Shown: positions 52,379 to 62,535 of the stretch, one piece after another
Layout: each line of letters begins with the position of its first letter
Position numbering within the stretch: the stretch's first letter is position 1
NCBI GenBank assembly: GCA_028571685.1
Contig: CM053144.1
Span: 99,788,171-99,852,170 of the forward strand
DNA length: 64,000 bases
From: Heterohyrax brucei
Lineage: Eukaryota; Chordata; Mammalia; Hyracoidea; Procaviidae
Direction of reading: 5' to 3'
The notes under the pieces: model-generated
Told to the model about the DNA's origin: nothing
What the model saw: the letters and a program-made list of their open reading frames with translations, nothing else
The model's database searches: none
Made by a program: the position numbers and the translations under genes

Positions 52379-52518
52379 TTGGTGGCTTAGTGGTTAAGTA
52401 CTACGTCTGCTAACCAAAAGGTTGGCAGCTAAAATCCACCAGGTATTCTTTGGAAACTAAAGAGCTGTTCCAAAGTGTCGCCATGAGTCAGAATTGACTT
52501 CGTAGCGGGTTAGGTTTT
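52379..52518 (+). repeat. AfroSINE, sense, with 9-bp TSD
   Basis: 'ttggtggcttagtggttaag', 'gctaaccaaaaggttggcag', 'gtcgccatgagtcagaattg'. CAGTGAAAC is duplicated at 52370-52378 and 52519-52527. Confidence 0.85.
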
Positions 52519-52712
52519 CAGTGAAACAAGACAGATCCAGTTTCTTTAACTCTTCTCCAAATCATAGGATGTTCTATTGGAAAAATCCATTAAACAATTT
52601 ATAAAGGCTTTTTAACAATGTCTACATCCTCCTGAAGTTCACCAAAAGTGTCCAGCCAGTCAGTTTCTTGTTTGCAACCAAGTCTCTGGCTTTGAATATA
52701 CTTTGGCTTTCC

Positions 52713-52938
52713 CTTTGAATAGGTTCATACCACCAATTGCTCTTGAGTTATTTCTGACTCCTGGGTGATCCCATGTATGTCAGAGGAAAACTGTGCTCTA
52801 CAAGGTTTTCAAAGGCTGCTTCTCTCCCTGCCCCTCAAAGTAGATTTCTAGGCCTTTGTTCATAAGTGCCTCTGGATGGACTTAACCCGTTAACCTTTTG
52901 TTAGCAGCTATATGCATTAACTGTTTGCACCACATAGG
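52713..52938 (-). repeat. AfroSINE, long variant, antisense
   Basis: 'aattgctcttgagttatttc', 'gaaaactgtgctctacaagg', 'aaagtagatttctaggcc', 'aagtgcctctggatggac', 'aactgtttgcaccacat'. It is the third long-variant copy in the window, all antisense. Confidence 0.75.
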
Positions 52939-52999
52939 ATCATTTCAGCTGGTAACTCAGTGAGGCAAAGAAAATTATGAAGCTCTTTCATGTAAGTTG

Positions 53000-53690
53000 A
53001 GCTCTGGTGGCATAGCGGTTATGAACTCAGCTGCTGACCAAAAGGTTGGCAGTTCAAATCCACCAGTTGCACTTTGCAAACTGTTTTAGTCATCCAGTAC
53101 TGCTCTAATAGAAAATACCAGATGTCTGCTAGACTAGAAGTCCAAGTTCAGGGTGCCGGCACCAGGGGAATGCACTCTGTCTGTGTCAGCTCTGAAGGAA
53201 GATCCTTGAGTTACATCAGTCTTTCTTCAGTCTGAGAGCATCCTGGTGCAAGAAGCTCAGGTCTGAAGGGTGCACTCTGCTCTTGGTGTTGCTTTCTTGA
53301 TAGTATTGATAGCATAACGTTTCTAACTCTCTACTTGCTTCCCTTCATCTCTTGTAGGATAGAAGGTGGTGGAAGCCATACTCCAGGGAAACTCCCTTTA
53401 CATTGGATCAGGAAGAAAACCTTAGGAAGGGTGTTACGGTCCCACCCTCGTCATCTTTAATATAATCTAATCCATTAACTACAGGCAGATGTTAGGATTT
53501 ACAGCTGGGGAAATCACAAAATGGTGGGCAATCACAAAATACTGGGAACCACAGCCCAGCCAAATTTCTATACATTTTGGGGGGGACACAGTTCAAAGCA
53601 TGACAGAAACTATACTGGGCAGATCTGCTCTGTTGTACAGGTTTCTATAAGTTGGAATCAACCTCAACAGCTATGTTCTTTTGTTTTGTT
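53000..53690 (+). repeat. AfroSINE, sense, split by an LTR
   Basis: First half at 53000-53081: 'gagctctggtggcatagcgg', 'gctgaccaaaaggttggcag', 'ccaccagttgcactttgca'. Second half at 53606-53690: 'gaaactatactgggcagatc', 'ttctataagttggaatcaac'. The 524-bp insert between them is an MLT1-like LTR. The halves join in correct SINE order. Confidence 0.85.
53082..53605 (-). mobile_element. MLT1-like solo LTR inside an AfroSINE
   Basis: Plus strand starts 'tgttttagtcatccagtac' and ends 'aaagcatgaca'. Flanks are CAAAC (53077-53081) and GAAAC (53606-53610), a 5-bp duplication with one change. It contains 'gctagactagaagtccaag', 'gtcagctctgaaggaag' and 'gggcaatcacaaaatactgg'. Because the host is an Afrotheria-specific SINE, this LTR family was active after afrotherians arose. 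Confidence 0.9.
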
Positions 53691-53827
53691 TTCATGTTAA
53701 GTGTCTTCAGTCCTGAATTGAAACCAGTTTCAGACAGATTCTGTGAATTAACATACATGTTGTTAAGCATATGCTGTACAGCAAATAATATCTTAATGTA
53801 CATATTTAGACTTATAAAAGATAAACT

Positions 53828-53945
53828 AACTATTGCTGTCAAATTGATTCAGATTCATAGTGACAGAGTAGAACTACCCCAAAGCATACCCAAACAGTGG
53901 CTGGTAGATTTGAACTGTTGACCTTTTGATTAGTGCCATAGGGTT
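53828..53945 (-). repeat. AfroSINE, antisense, partial
   Basis: 'attgctgtcaaattgattca', 'gacagagtagaactacccc', 'ggctggtagatttgaactg', 'ttgaccttttgattagtgcc'. It lacks the head end. Confidence 0.75.
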
Positions 53946-53957
53946 TTTATATAGGTG

Positions 53958-54123
53958 TATAAAACCCAAACCCACTGTTGTCAAGTTGATTCCAACTGAT
54001 AGCGACCCCCTGGACAGAGTAGAACTGCCTCCATCGAGTTTCCAAAGAGTGCCTGGCAGAGTTGAACTGCCGACCTTTTGGTTAGTAGATGTAGTACTTA
54101 ACCATCATACCACCAGGGTTTCC
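53958..54123 (-). repeat. AfroSINE, antisense
   Basis: 'acccaaacccactgttgtca', 'gtttccaaagagtgcctggc', 'gaccttttggttagtagatg', 'ataccaccagggtttcc'. It is a complete copy in tandem with the previous one. Confidence 0.85.
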
Positions 54124-54139
54124 TTTTGGGTGTGTAGAG

Positions 54140-55284
54140 AATATAAATAATTCTTCTATAACTTGATTTATTAACAACAGCTTTAATTGAGATATAATTT
54201 GCCAAGCCAAGTGCCGTCAAGTGGGATCCTTCTCAACATTATAATCATCCTTTTAGTGTTCAATTCAGTAGCTTTTGATATTCACAGAGCTGTGTAGCTA
54301 TCACCACTGTCTAGTTCTAGAACATTTTCCTCACCCCAAAAAGCAACACAGTACTGACTAAACCACTCAATCTCTCTTTTTTATCTTTTAGTAACTGTTT
54401 TATCTTTAGTAACTTTCTGTTTCCACGGATTTGCATATTCTGGACACTTCATACAATAGAGTTATCATTATGTGGTCTTTTGTGACTGGCTCCTTTTACT
54501 TAACAATGTTTTCAGTGTTCATCCATGTTCATTCATGCAACAATACTTGATTCCTTGTTACTTCCAAGTAATATTCCATTGTATGGATCTACCTTTTTTT
54601 TTTTTTATCCACTCATTAGTTGACGGACATTTGAATTGTTTACATTTTTTGGCTATTACAAATGATGTTCTTATGAACGTTGGTATACAATCTTTGGTGT
54701 GTACATATGTTTTTATTCCTCTTGTGTATAAACTTTAGGAATGGAATTGTTGGACTCTATGTTTAAATATTTGAAGTACTTCCAGGCTTTTTTCCAAAGT
54801 GGGTTATATTCCCACTGGCAATAAATGAAGGCTCCAATTTCTCCCCATCCTTGCTAATGCTGGTAGATTGCCTCATACTTTAGCTATCCTAGATGGTGTT
54901 AAGTAGTGTCTCATTGTTGTTTCAGTTTGTAGTTTTCTAATAACTAACAATACTAAGCATCTTTTCAGATGATTAATGACACTTATTTGGAGAAATGCCT
55001 TTTCAAATCTTTTGCCTGTTCTTTTAGTTGCGTTACTTGTCTTTTTATCACTGAGTTACATATAGCGTGAGTTCGGGGGCAACTTCTTCCTTTTGTATGT
55101 GAATATTTGGTTGTACCAGTTCCATTTGTTGAAAAGATTTTTCTTTGCCTTTAGTGTCTTCTTGGCATATTTGTCAAAAGCCAATGATTAAAAATGCAGT
55201 TTTTTTATTTTCATATTTATCACATTGATTTATATTTATCCCTATGTCAGTAGTAAATTATCTTGACTACTGTAGCTTTATAGT
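54140..55284 (-). mobile_element. Old L1, antisense, left part
   Basis: 'aacagctttaattgagatat', 'gtgttcaattcagtagcttt', 'attttcctcaccccaaaaag', 'cattgtatggatctacctt', 'cattagttgacggacatttg', 'ttgaaaagatttttctttgc' are a mammal-wide L1 in reverse. It continues at 60138 after the younger L1. A tail-only mini-insertion sits at 54201-54237. Confidence 0.8.
54201..54237 (-). repeat. Tail-only mini-insertion, antisense
   Basis: 'gccaagccaagtgccgtcaa' onward interrupts the L1 phrase 'gagatataatt...'. This is the reverse complement of the 'ggcacttggcttggc' tail, diverged ('gtgggatcc' instead of the palindrome). A short TATAAT-like repeat on both sides may be an eroded TSD. Confidence 0.65.
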
Positions 55285-56389
55285 TTTTCATTTTTTATTT
55301 TTTTATGATTGAATGAACATGCACATTCCCATATAAATTCGCATGCACACCTATATGCAATTCCCACTGCTTTTCCTGCCCAGTGACATCACACCCCTCT
55401 TCTCTGCTCCATACATGTCCTATCCCCCCAACAGTCTCCTATCCCCTCCTCTCCACCCACTCCCCTTCCTCCAGCAAGAGGTCAGCAGGATGACATCCTA
55501 CTGATGCATAAAACCATAAAATTCCCACAAGATACGGTCACTCTGCATCACCAAGTCCAATCCATTGCTGTCTGAAAAGTTGACCTTCATTACGACTTAA
55601 GGACAGGGGCAGCATCAGGGCCAGGGGTCATGCTCCCAGGGGAACCCCGAACCCCCCGGACCATTAATTGCGGCCTTTTATTGGAGATCTCAGGGTACAC
55701 CTCTATTTATTCTCTTGTTGCCAGCGAGACTCAACTTTGTGAGCTCCATCGTGGCTATCACTGGCGGTGGCTGGGCACCATCCAGTTCTTTTGGTCACGA
55801 GTTGATGTAGAGACCCACGTGTCTTCTATGTTCTCTTTTCCCCATGTGGTTCTAGTTCTTGGTGATCCCCCATTCCTGTTGAGTTGCGACCATTTGCTAT
55901 ACCCTCAGATGGCAGCTTGGCAGCTTGGCAGCTTCTAAGGCCCCAGACACCACTCACTGATGAGGGGTGCGGATAGTCCTCATTAGCAAAACACTAGCTG
56001 TGCCAATTGGCCTCCATTTCACTTGAGAGCATGGTCTCCGGCCCCCCACCCGAGCTACTCTGTCCTTGCAATATTGGGTTAAGATGGGAGGAGTACTCAA
56101 ATTGTGTTGAACTCCAGTTATTATTAATCTTCTTTCTAATGTGTGCTGTCACAGATTTCACCCAACCAAATTTCTATTAACTATCTAATCTAAACCCTCC
56201 CCTCCTCTCCCTTCTTCCCTCCCCACCCTTGCAGCCATCAAAGAGTCTTTTCTTCTGTGCATGAGTCTGTTTTTAAGTTTTTATTGTAGGGGTCTCATAC
56301 AATATTTGTTCTTTTGTTGCTGAGTACTTTCATTCAGCATAATGTACTCCAGTTGAAACCAGGTTAAGAGATGTTTCCTGCTATCATCG

Positions 56390-59300
56390 TTCTTTAACAT
56401 TGCACAGTGTTCCATTGAGTATACATATGCCATAGTTTACCTATCCATTCTTCTGTTGTTGGGCATCTGGGTTGATTCCATCTTTTTGCTATTGTGGACT
56501 GTGCTGTGATGAACATTTGTGTGTATGTATCAGTTGGTGTGAATGGCCTTGATTCTGTAGGATATATTCCAAGCAGTGGAATTACTGGGTCAAATGGTAT
56601 ATCTATATCCATTATTTTAAGGTAGGGCTAGATTGCTTTCCAAAGAGGTTGCACCATTTTACAATCCCAAACAGTGTATGAGAGTTCCAATCTCTCCACA
56701 GCCTCTCCAGCATTTAGTGTTTTGTGTTTTTTGGATCATGGCCAACCTTGTTGGGGTGAGATGATATCTCATTGTCGTTTTGATTTGAATTTCTTTAATA
56801 GTTAATGGTTGTGAGCATGTCCACATGTGTTTTTTGGCTGCCTGGATCTCCTCTTTAGAGAAGTGTCTGTCTATTTCCTTTGCCCATCGCTTAATTGGAT
56901 GATTTATCTTTTTCTTATTGGTATTTTGTAGCATCTTATAGATTATGGAGATCAGGCATTGGTCTGACATAGAGTTGCTAAATATTTTTTCCATTCTGTA
57001 GGTGGCCTTTTAATTCTATTAATAAAGTCTTTGGATGAGCAAAAAAGTGATTGATTTTTAGTAGTTTCCATTTATCTATTTTCTCTTCTGATGATTGTGG
57101 TTTGTTTGACAGCTTTTGAAGTCTGTCTATGTTGTGTATTAAAACTTGCATTGTTGTTCCTACCTTTTCTTGGATGAGCTTTATGGTTTTAGATTTGATA
57201 TTTAGGTCTTTGATCCAGTTTGAGTTGGTTTTTGTATAAGGTGTAGATATGGGTCTTGTTTTAATTTAGTGCAGACGGATATCTAATTATGCCAGCACCA
57301 TTTGTTTAAGAGATTGTTTTTACCACAGTTTAATGTCTTAGGGCCTTTGTTGAATATCAACTGTTCGTAGGCAGATGGTGTCATCTCAGGGGTCTCGATT
57401 CTCTTCCACTGATCTATCTGTCTGTTTTTGTAACAGCACCAGGCTGTTTTGACTACTGTGGCAGTGTAATAGGTTCTAAGGTTGGGTAATGAGAGGCCTT
57501 CCAGTGTGTTGTTCTTTAGTAATGCTTTGCTTATCCAGGGCTTCTTCTCTTTCCAGACAAAGTTGGTAATTTTTTCCTCCATCTCATTAAAAAATGTCAC
57601 TGGAACTTGTATTGGGATTGCATTATATAAGTAGATTGTTTTGGGTAAAATAGACATTTTCACAATGATAAGTCTTCCTATCCATGAGCAGGGTAGGCTT
57701 CTCCATTTATGTCTCTCTTAGTTTCTTGTAGTAAGGGTTTGTAGTTCTCTTTGTAAAAGTCTGTTATTTCTCTGGTTAAATTCATTCCCAGGTACTTTAT
57801 CTTGTTACAGGCTATAGTAACTGGTATTGATTCAGTGATTTCTTCCTTAATAATCTCGTTGTTGGTATAAAAGAATCCTACTGATTTACTTATGTTTATC
57901 TTGTATCCTGAGACTTTGCTGAACTCTTCTATCAGTTTGAGTAGTTTCCTTACAGATTCTTCGGGTTTCTCTGCATATACAATCATATCATCTGCAAATA
58001 GAGAGATTTTTAGTTCTTCTTTGACAATATAGATGCCCTTTATTCCTTGGTCTTGTCTAACTGCTCTGGATAGAACTTCTAGTACAACGTTGAATAGGAA
58101 AGGTGAGAGTAGGCATCCTTGCCTAGCTCCTGTTCTCAAGGGAAACTGTTTCAGTCTCTCTCCATTCAGGATGACGTAGGCAGTTGGCTTTGTGTAAACA
58201 GCCCTTATTGCATTGAAGAATTGGCCATCTATTCCTGTTTTGCTGAGAGTTTTTAGCATGAGTCTTTATCAGATGCCTTTTCTGCATCAATAGACAAGTG
58301 CCGGGAGCCAGCCCCGACAACTTTTTCAGGGCCCCACGGAGGGAGGGAAACGGCATCAGTGGAGAAAATGAGACAGGAGACAGGAAAGAGTTTTGGAGAA
58401 TGGCAGCCCGTCAAAGTCTGTCTTCCTTTATTTTTTATAGTCAATGAGGTAACTGTACTTTGACCACGTAAGTGATTGGCTAGCAAGGAATGGGTACCTC
58501 GTGGTCTCTCTTCATGTCAATCATTAGGGTCTTCTCAATAATGGCCCGAGACAGTGGTCTCTTTTCATGTTAATTATTAGGGTCCTCTCTGTTGGCTAGT
58601 AAAGAACCAACACCTTAAAGTCCTTTTTCATGTTAATCATTAGGGCCCTCTAAATAATGGTTTGAGACCAGTATATTGTGATTATAATCAACAGTCAGAA
58701 CAAGGCTAATCCTGGAACTTCTATTAACTCTACCTACGCTTCGAGGTCAAAGGTGCAGGAAGAGAGAATAAATTCATCTCAAAAAGTTATACTCTGACAG
58801 TCTGTATTTGTTCCTCTCTGCTCTTTCTTATCTCTTCCTGTGGGGACAATGAGTGTACACTGTCCCTCACTTTAAGCTTCTCTTAAACTATTCTAAGAAG
58901 GGTATTTCTTTAGTATATGTCTAGTTGCCATACCAAACACAATAAACTTGGAAGCCTATCTGTCTTCCTGACGTAGAGAGTGGAATATCTATATCCTAAG
59001 GGCTATGTGAGGGAGGGGGGCTGGCTGTCCCTGGGGAGCTTCCCAGAGCCTTTCTGCAATCTACTTATCATCTGTGAAGGGGGATGTGTGGTTGGGAGAA
59101 TCCAGCGGGGTTGGGCCGGCCTCGGTGCTCTCAGGCTGGGCACGTGCTGCATTGGAATTCATTCCTCCGAGCTCTTTTTCCTAGGAGTTCCTGGTCAGGT
59201 TATCCCAATATTATTTCATAAGCCGAGGGGGTCGTAAAGCCCCTCTTAGAAGGCATCTTCCTTGATCCTCATGCCAGGAGAGGAGGGAGTATTTTTCGAG

Positions 59301-60128
59301 GAAGATTTAATTAGGAAGCAAAATACTATCAAGGACAGAAGGCTAAAAATGTCACGGGTGAGATGCCTCCGCCTGCCACCACACAAGCTTGTAACTTTGT
59401 TCACAGGGGCTTTTGTGGGTGACAGACCTCGGCAGACAAGATCAGATGATTCTTGTCTTTTGTGCTATTTATGTGGTTGATCACATTAACGGTTTTTCTG
59501 ATGGTGAACCAGCCTTGCATCCTTGGTATGAATCCAACTTGGTCATGATGGATTATTTTTTTGGTATGTTGTTGTATTCTATTGGCAAGAATTTTGTTGA
59601 AGATTTTTACATCTAGATTCATGAGTGATATCGGTCTGTAATTCTCCTTTTTGGTTGGCTCTTTCCCTGGCTTTGGTATCAGGGTTATACTGGCTGCATA
59701 GAATGAACTTGTGAGTGTTACATCGCTTCCTATACTGTGAAATAGTCTTAGTAGTACTGGAGATAACTCTTGTCTAAAAGCCTGGTAGAATTCTGCAGTA
59801 AAGCCATCTGGGCCTGGGAGTTTTTTGGTTGGCAGTTTTTTGATGACTTTTTCAATCTCTTCCTTTGTGATAGGTTTATGGGTTTATTAAGTTGTTCTGC
59901 TTCACCTTGTGATAACTTTGGTAGGTGATATGAATCAAGGAATTTGTCCATTTCCTCTAGGTTTTCAAATTTGTTAGAGTACAGTCTTCCATGGTGTTCT
60001 ATTTTGATATTTTTTATTTCTGTTGGATCTGTTGTGACAACTCCCTTCTCATGTCTTATTTGGGTTATCTGTTTCCTTTCCTGTTTTTCTTTAGTAAGTT
60101 TAGACAATGGTTTGTCAGTTTTGTTGAT
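56390..60128 (-). pseudogene. L1 ORF2 reverse transcriptase region, disrupted
   Basis: Minus-strand pieces: RT front (59748-60158), then after the LTR the block [18 protein letters not shown] and the catalytic [10 protein letters not shown] (57678-58259), the post-RT segment (57283-57663), and the C-terminal domain with CWRGCG (56659-56994) and IPFDPVIPLLGIYP (56394-56612). The active-site frame is intact here, unlike in the copy at 12230. Frameshifts elsewhere and the LTR inactivate it. Confidence 0.85.
58299..59434 (-). mobile_element. Solo LTR of an endogenous retrovirus, antisense, with perfect 6-bp TSD
   Basis: 1136 bp. Plus strand begins 'tgccgggagccagccc' and ends 'agacctcggca' (TG...CA). 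GACAAG flanks it at 58293-58298 and 59435-59440. It is the reverse complement of the family seen at 30839-32016, with the same multiplied U3 unit (58500-58690) and TATA/AATAAA block. No internal retroviral genes remain. Open frames 58123-58486, 58980-59237 and 59262-59480 are shadows. Confidence 0.9.
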
Positions 60129-60137
60129 CTTTGTAGT

Positions 60138-60850
60138 AAGTTTTGATACCAGAAGCAAAAGTTCTCCAGCTTTATTCTTTTTTTTTCTCTTCTGACAACT
60201 GTTTTCACTATCGTCAGTCCCTTTAATTACTGTTTGAAGCTTACAATAAGCTTTTTAATTTTGCAAAAAACCAATTGAGATTAATAGTGATTGCATTGCA
60301 TCTATAGGTTAATTTAGGATTTACTGTCATTTTAACAATACTAAGTCTTCTGATCCATGAAATGGGGTGTTTTTCAGTCATTTAAAAATTCTTCCAACAA
60401 TGTTTTTAGCCTTTAGTTTTGCACTTCTTATTAAGTTGACTCTTTAGCATTTTATTCTTCTTTATTACATTATATATGGAATTGTTTCTTTATTTCTGGA
60501 CTGGGGACAGAAATTCATGGTGACTTGACGGCACTTGGCTTGGCTTTGGTGTACAGAAATTCAATTGCTTTTTGTGTATTGATATTGTATCCCACAATCT
60601 TGCTGAACTTGTTTTCCCACTGTGGAAGCTGGGAAAAACTGCCTTTTAAGTCAATATGCTCTTTACAATCTTTTGTTTATGTTCCAAGTTTTTCACATTC
60701 TTGGGGTTTAATATTTAGAAACCAGTCTTTAGGACTGAAAGCTTTTTCTCAAATTATCTTCTCTGTAATCAACTTTAAAACCTATTTTTAAATTCAAAGG
60801 CAAAAATTTTACTTCCTTCTTACTTGCCTTTCTGAGGCTCCTGATTCAGT
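60138..60850 (-). mobile_element. Old L1, antisense, right part
   Basis: Resumes 'aagttttgataccagaagca', then 'tgcattgcatctataggtta', 'gatccatgaaatggggtg', 'gattttc...'-type ORF2 runs and 'gtattgatattgtatccca'. The right edge is approximate. It contains the tail-only mini-insertion at 60518-60552. Confidence 0.75.
60518..60552 (+). repeat. Tail-only mini-insertion with perfect 11-bp TSD
   Basis: A 35-bp block, 'tggtgacttgacggcacttg' then 'gcttggctttggtgt'. ACAGAAATTCA is duplicated at 60507-60517 and 60553-60563. Removing it restores normal L1 sequence ('acagaaattcaattgctttt'). It carries only the tail common to the copies at 6913, 23879 and 54201. Confidence 0.85.
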
Positions 60851-60857
60851 TTAAATG

Positions 60858-61220
60858 GAGTTGCTGCTGCTGTTGTTGTTGTTGGGTGCCATTGAGTCAG
60901 TTCTGACTCACAGTGGCCCTGTGCACAACAAAATGAAACACTGCCTGGTCTTGCACCATGTCCACAATTGTTTTCATGTGTAAGCCCGTCACTGCAGTTG
61001 CTGTGTCAGTGCATCTCATTCAAGGTCTTCCTCTTTTTCACTGACCCTCCACTGTACCAAGTATGATGTCCTGCTCCAGGGACTGATCCCTCCTGACAAC
61101 GTGTTCAAAGTATGTGGTGCAGTTTCATCATCTTTTCTTCCAAGGAGCACTCGGGTTGTACTTTCTTCTTCCAGAACAGACCTGTTTGTTCTTTTGGCAG
61201 TCCACGGAACATTCAATATT
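60858..61220 (-). mobile_element. RTE LINE 3' end, antisense, 5'-truncated
   Basis: Begins 'tgttgttgttgttgggtgcc' (tail), then 'tcacagtggccctgtgcac', 'tgtaccaagtatgatgtcc', 'ctccagggactgatccctcc', 'ttggcagtccacggaacatt'. The open frame 61016-61297 overlaps it. Confidence 0.85.
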
Positions 61221-61940
61221 GGAGTTAAGGACTGGGACCTAAGGGTATAATACTTCAAAATTTTAACATGTGGAATAAAAGAAGTTTTCCAAAGCAAACT
61301 GAGTACAGATAGACACAGTGGCTAAACTCAGTGACAGAAAGTGAGCCAGGAGTCAGTTTGAAGGGTGTCTACCAATTTTTGCTTTGTATTCAGGCTCTGT
61401 GTGTGTTAGGGTGTCAGAAATCCAAGTGGAAGTAATGCAAGCAAAGAGAGCAAACCTTTATAAAGATACTGTGATATCTCATAGAACCTAATGACAAGAA
61501 AGAGCTGGAGCCTCAGGACAAGCAGAATCACAAACTCAAATGTAGGAACATTTGTCACCTTTTCTGGTCCACAAGATTACCGATAACTTCCAGTTTTTGC
61601 AGTTCCCAGTACAACTGAAAGAGAGGCAGTTTTTTTTTTTTTTTAAATCAACTTCCAAAATTCCTTGAAAAGGATAGTGATTAAATCAAATTCCCAACTT
61701 GAGATCAACGAAACGTTGACATAGGGAGGGTCCTATTCTAGTAACATAGACTTTTCCATGATAACCAGGCAGAGGGTATGTTTGAGATAGGAAGAAAACT
61801 GCAAGACATCAGTTTTCTGGGCAAATTTGTTAGCTTTTTTTCTTTGTTGTTCTTTTCCATTTGGGCTGGAAGCCCAAATTTCTTAGAACAGCATGTGAGA
61901 CTTTCAGAATCTGGAGCTAATCTATTTGTCCTCCATCATC
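61221..61940. other. Unassigned DNA
   Basis: Nothing specific beyond a T run at 61630-61646. The open frame 61778-62155 overlaps a possible L2 fragment and is not supported. Confidence 0.3.
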
Positions 61941-62150
61941 TGCTAGCCCCTGTATCTTTCCCTATCTCTGAGTCTACGGACACCAGCTGCTCTCTCCATC
62001 TGGAATGCACTGTGTTCTTTCATATCTGTAAGTCACTGTACATATCTTTTCTTTGTCTGAAGTATCTTTTCTTACTAGTCTGCCTGGTATCTTCTATGAC
62101 ACATCTTTTAAATCCTGTTCACTTTACTTCTGGAAGCAATCTAGTCTGCC
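61940..62150 (+). repeat. Possible L2 LINE 3' fragment
   Basis: 'ctctctccatctggaatgca', 'agtctgcctggtatcttct' and 'taaatcctgttcactttac' recall the L2 3' end in order, but divergence is high. Confidence 0.4.
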
Positions 62151-62199
62151 ATTAAAAACAAAAGAAAACAAAAAACAACAAAACAAAACAAAACAACCA

Positions 62200-62330
62200 A
62201 GTCATTGTTGTGAGTGGATTCCAACTCATTACGACCATAGAAGACAGAGTAGAACTGTCCCATAGAATTTGAACTGTTGACCTTTAGTTTAGCAGACATA
62301 GCACTTAACCACTAAGCTACTAGGGTTTCC
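62200..62330 (-). repeat. AfroSINE, antisense, first of a same-site pair
   Basis: An A-rich tail (62158-62200) leads into 'gtcattgttgtgagtggatt', 'gacagagtagaactgtccc', 'aaccactaagctactagggt'. CTAGTCTGCCATTAA before it (62141) recurs as CTAGACTGCCATAA after it (62331). Confidence 0.85.
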
Positions 62331-62357
62331 CTAGACTGCCATAAAAAAAAAAAAAAA

Positions 62358-62522
62358 AAGACAAAACCCAGTGCCATCCAGTTGATCCCAACTCATAGCA
62401 ACCTGATGAACGTAGTAGAACTGACCCATAGGGTTTAGAAGGAGTGCCTCGCAAGTTTGAACTGCTGACCTTTTGGTTAGTTAGCAGCCACAACACTTAA
62501 CCACTACTCCACCAGGGTTTCC
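62358..62522 (-). repeat. AfroSINE, antisense, second of a same-site pair
   Basis: 'aaaacccagtgccatccagt', 'tagggtttagaaggagtgcc', 'gctgaccttttggttagtta', 'ctccaccagggtttcc'. AGACTGCCATAA flanks it at about 62333-62344 and 62524-62535, so it re-used the TSD of the first copy. Confidence 0.9.
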
Positions 62523-62535
62523 CAGACTGCCATAA

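Larger units (their letters stand above)
55285..60128 (-). mobile_element. L1, 5'-truncated, antisense, inside the old L1 and carrying a solo LTR
   Basis: Starts 'tttttcattttttattttt' and reads the same 3' UTR and ORF2 as 12230 ('acattcccatataaattcg', 'aaggccccagacaccactc'). CTTTATAGT (55276-55284) and CTTTGTAGT (60129-60137) form a 9-bp TSD with one change, within host L1 sequence. A solo LTR at 58299-59434 splits ORF2. Without it the copy is about 3.7 kb. Confidence 0.9.

Noticed and set aside
58980-59237. 85-residue plus-strand open frame suggested as a retroviral product
   Set aside because: It is on the opposite strand of a solo LTR and no internal retroviral genes are present.
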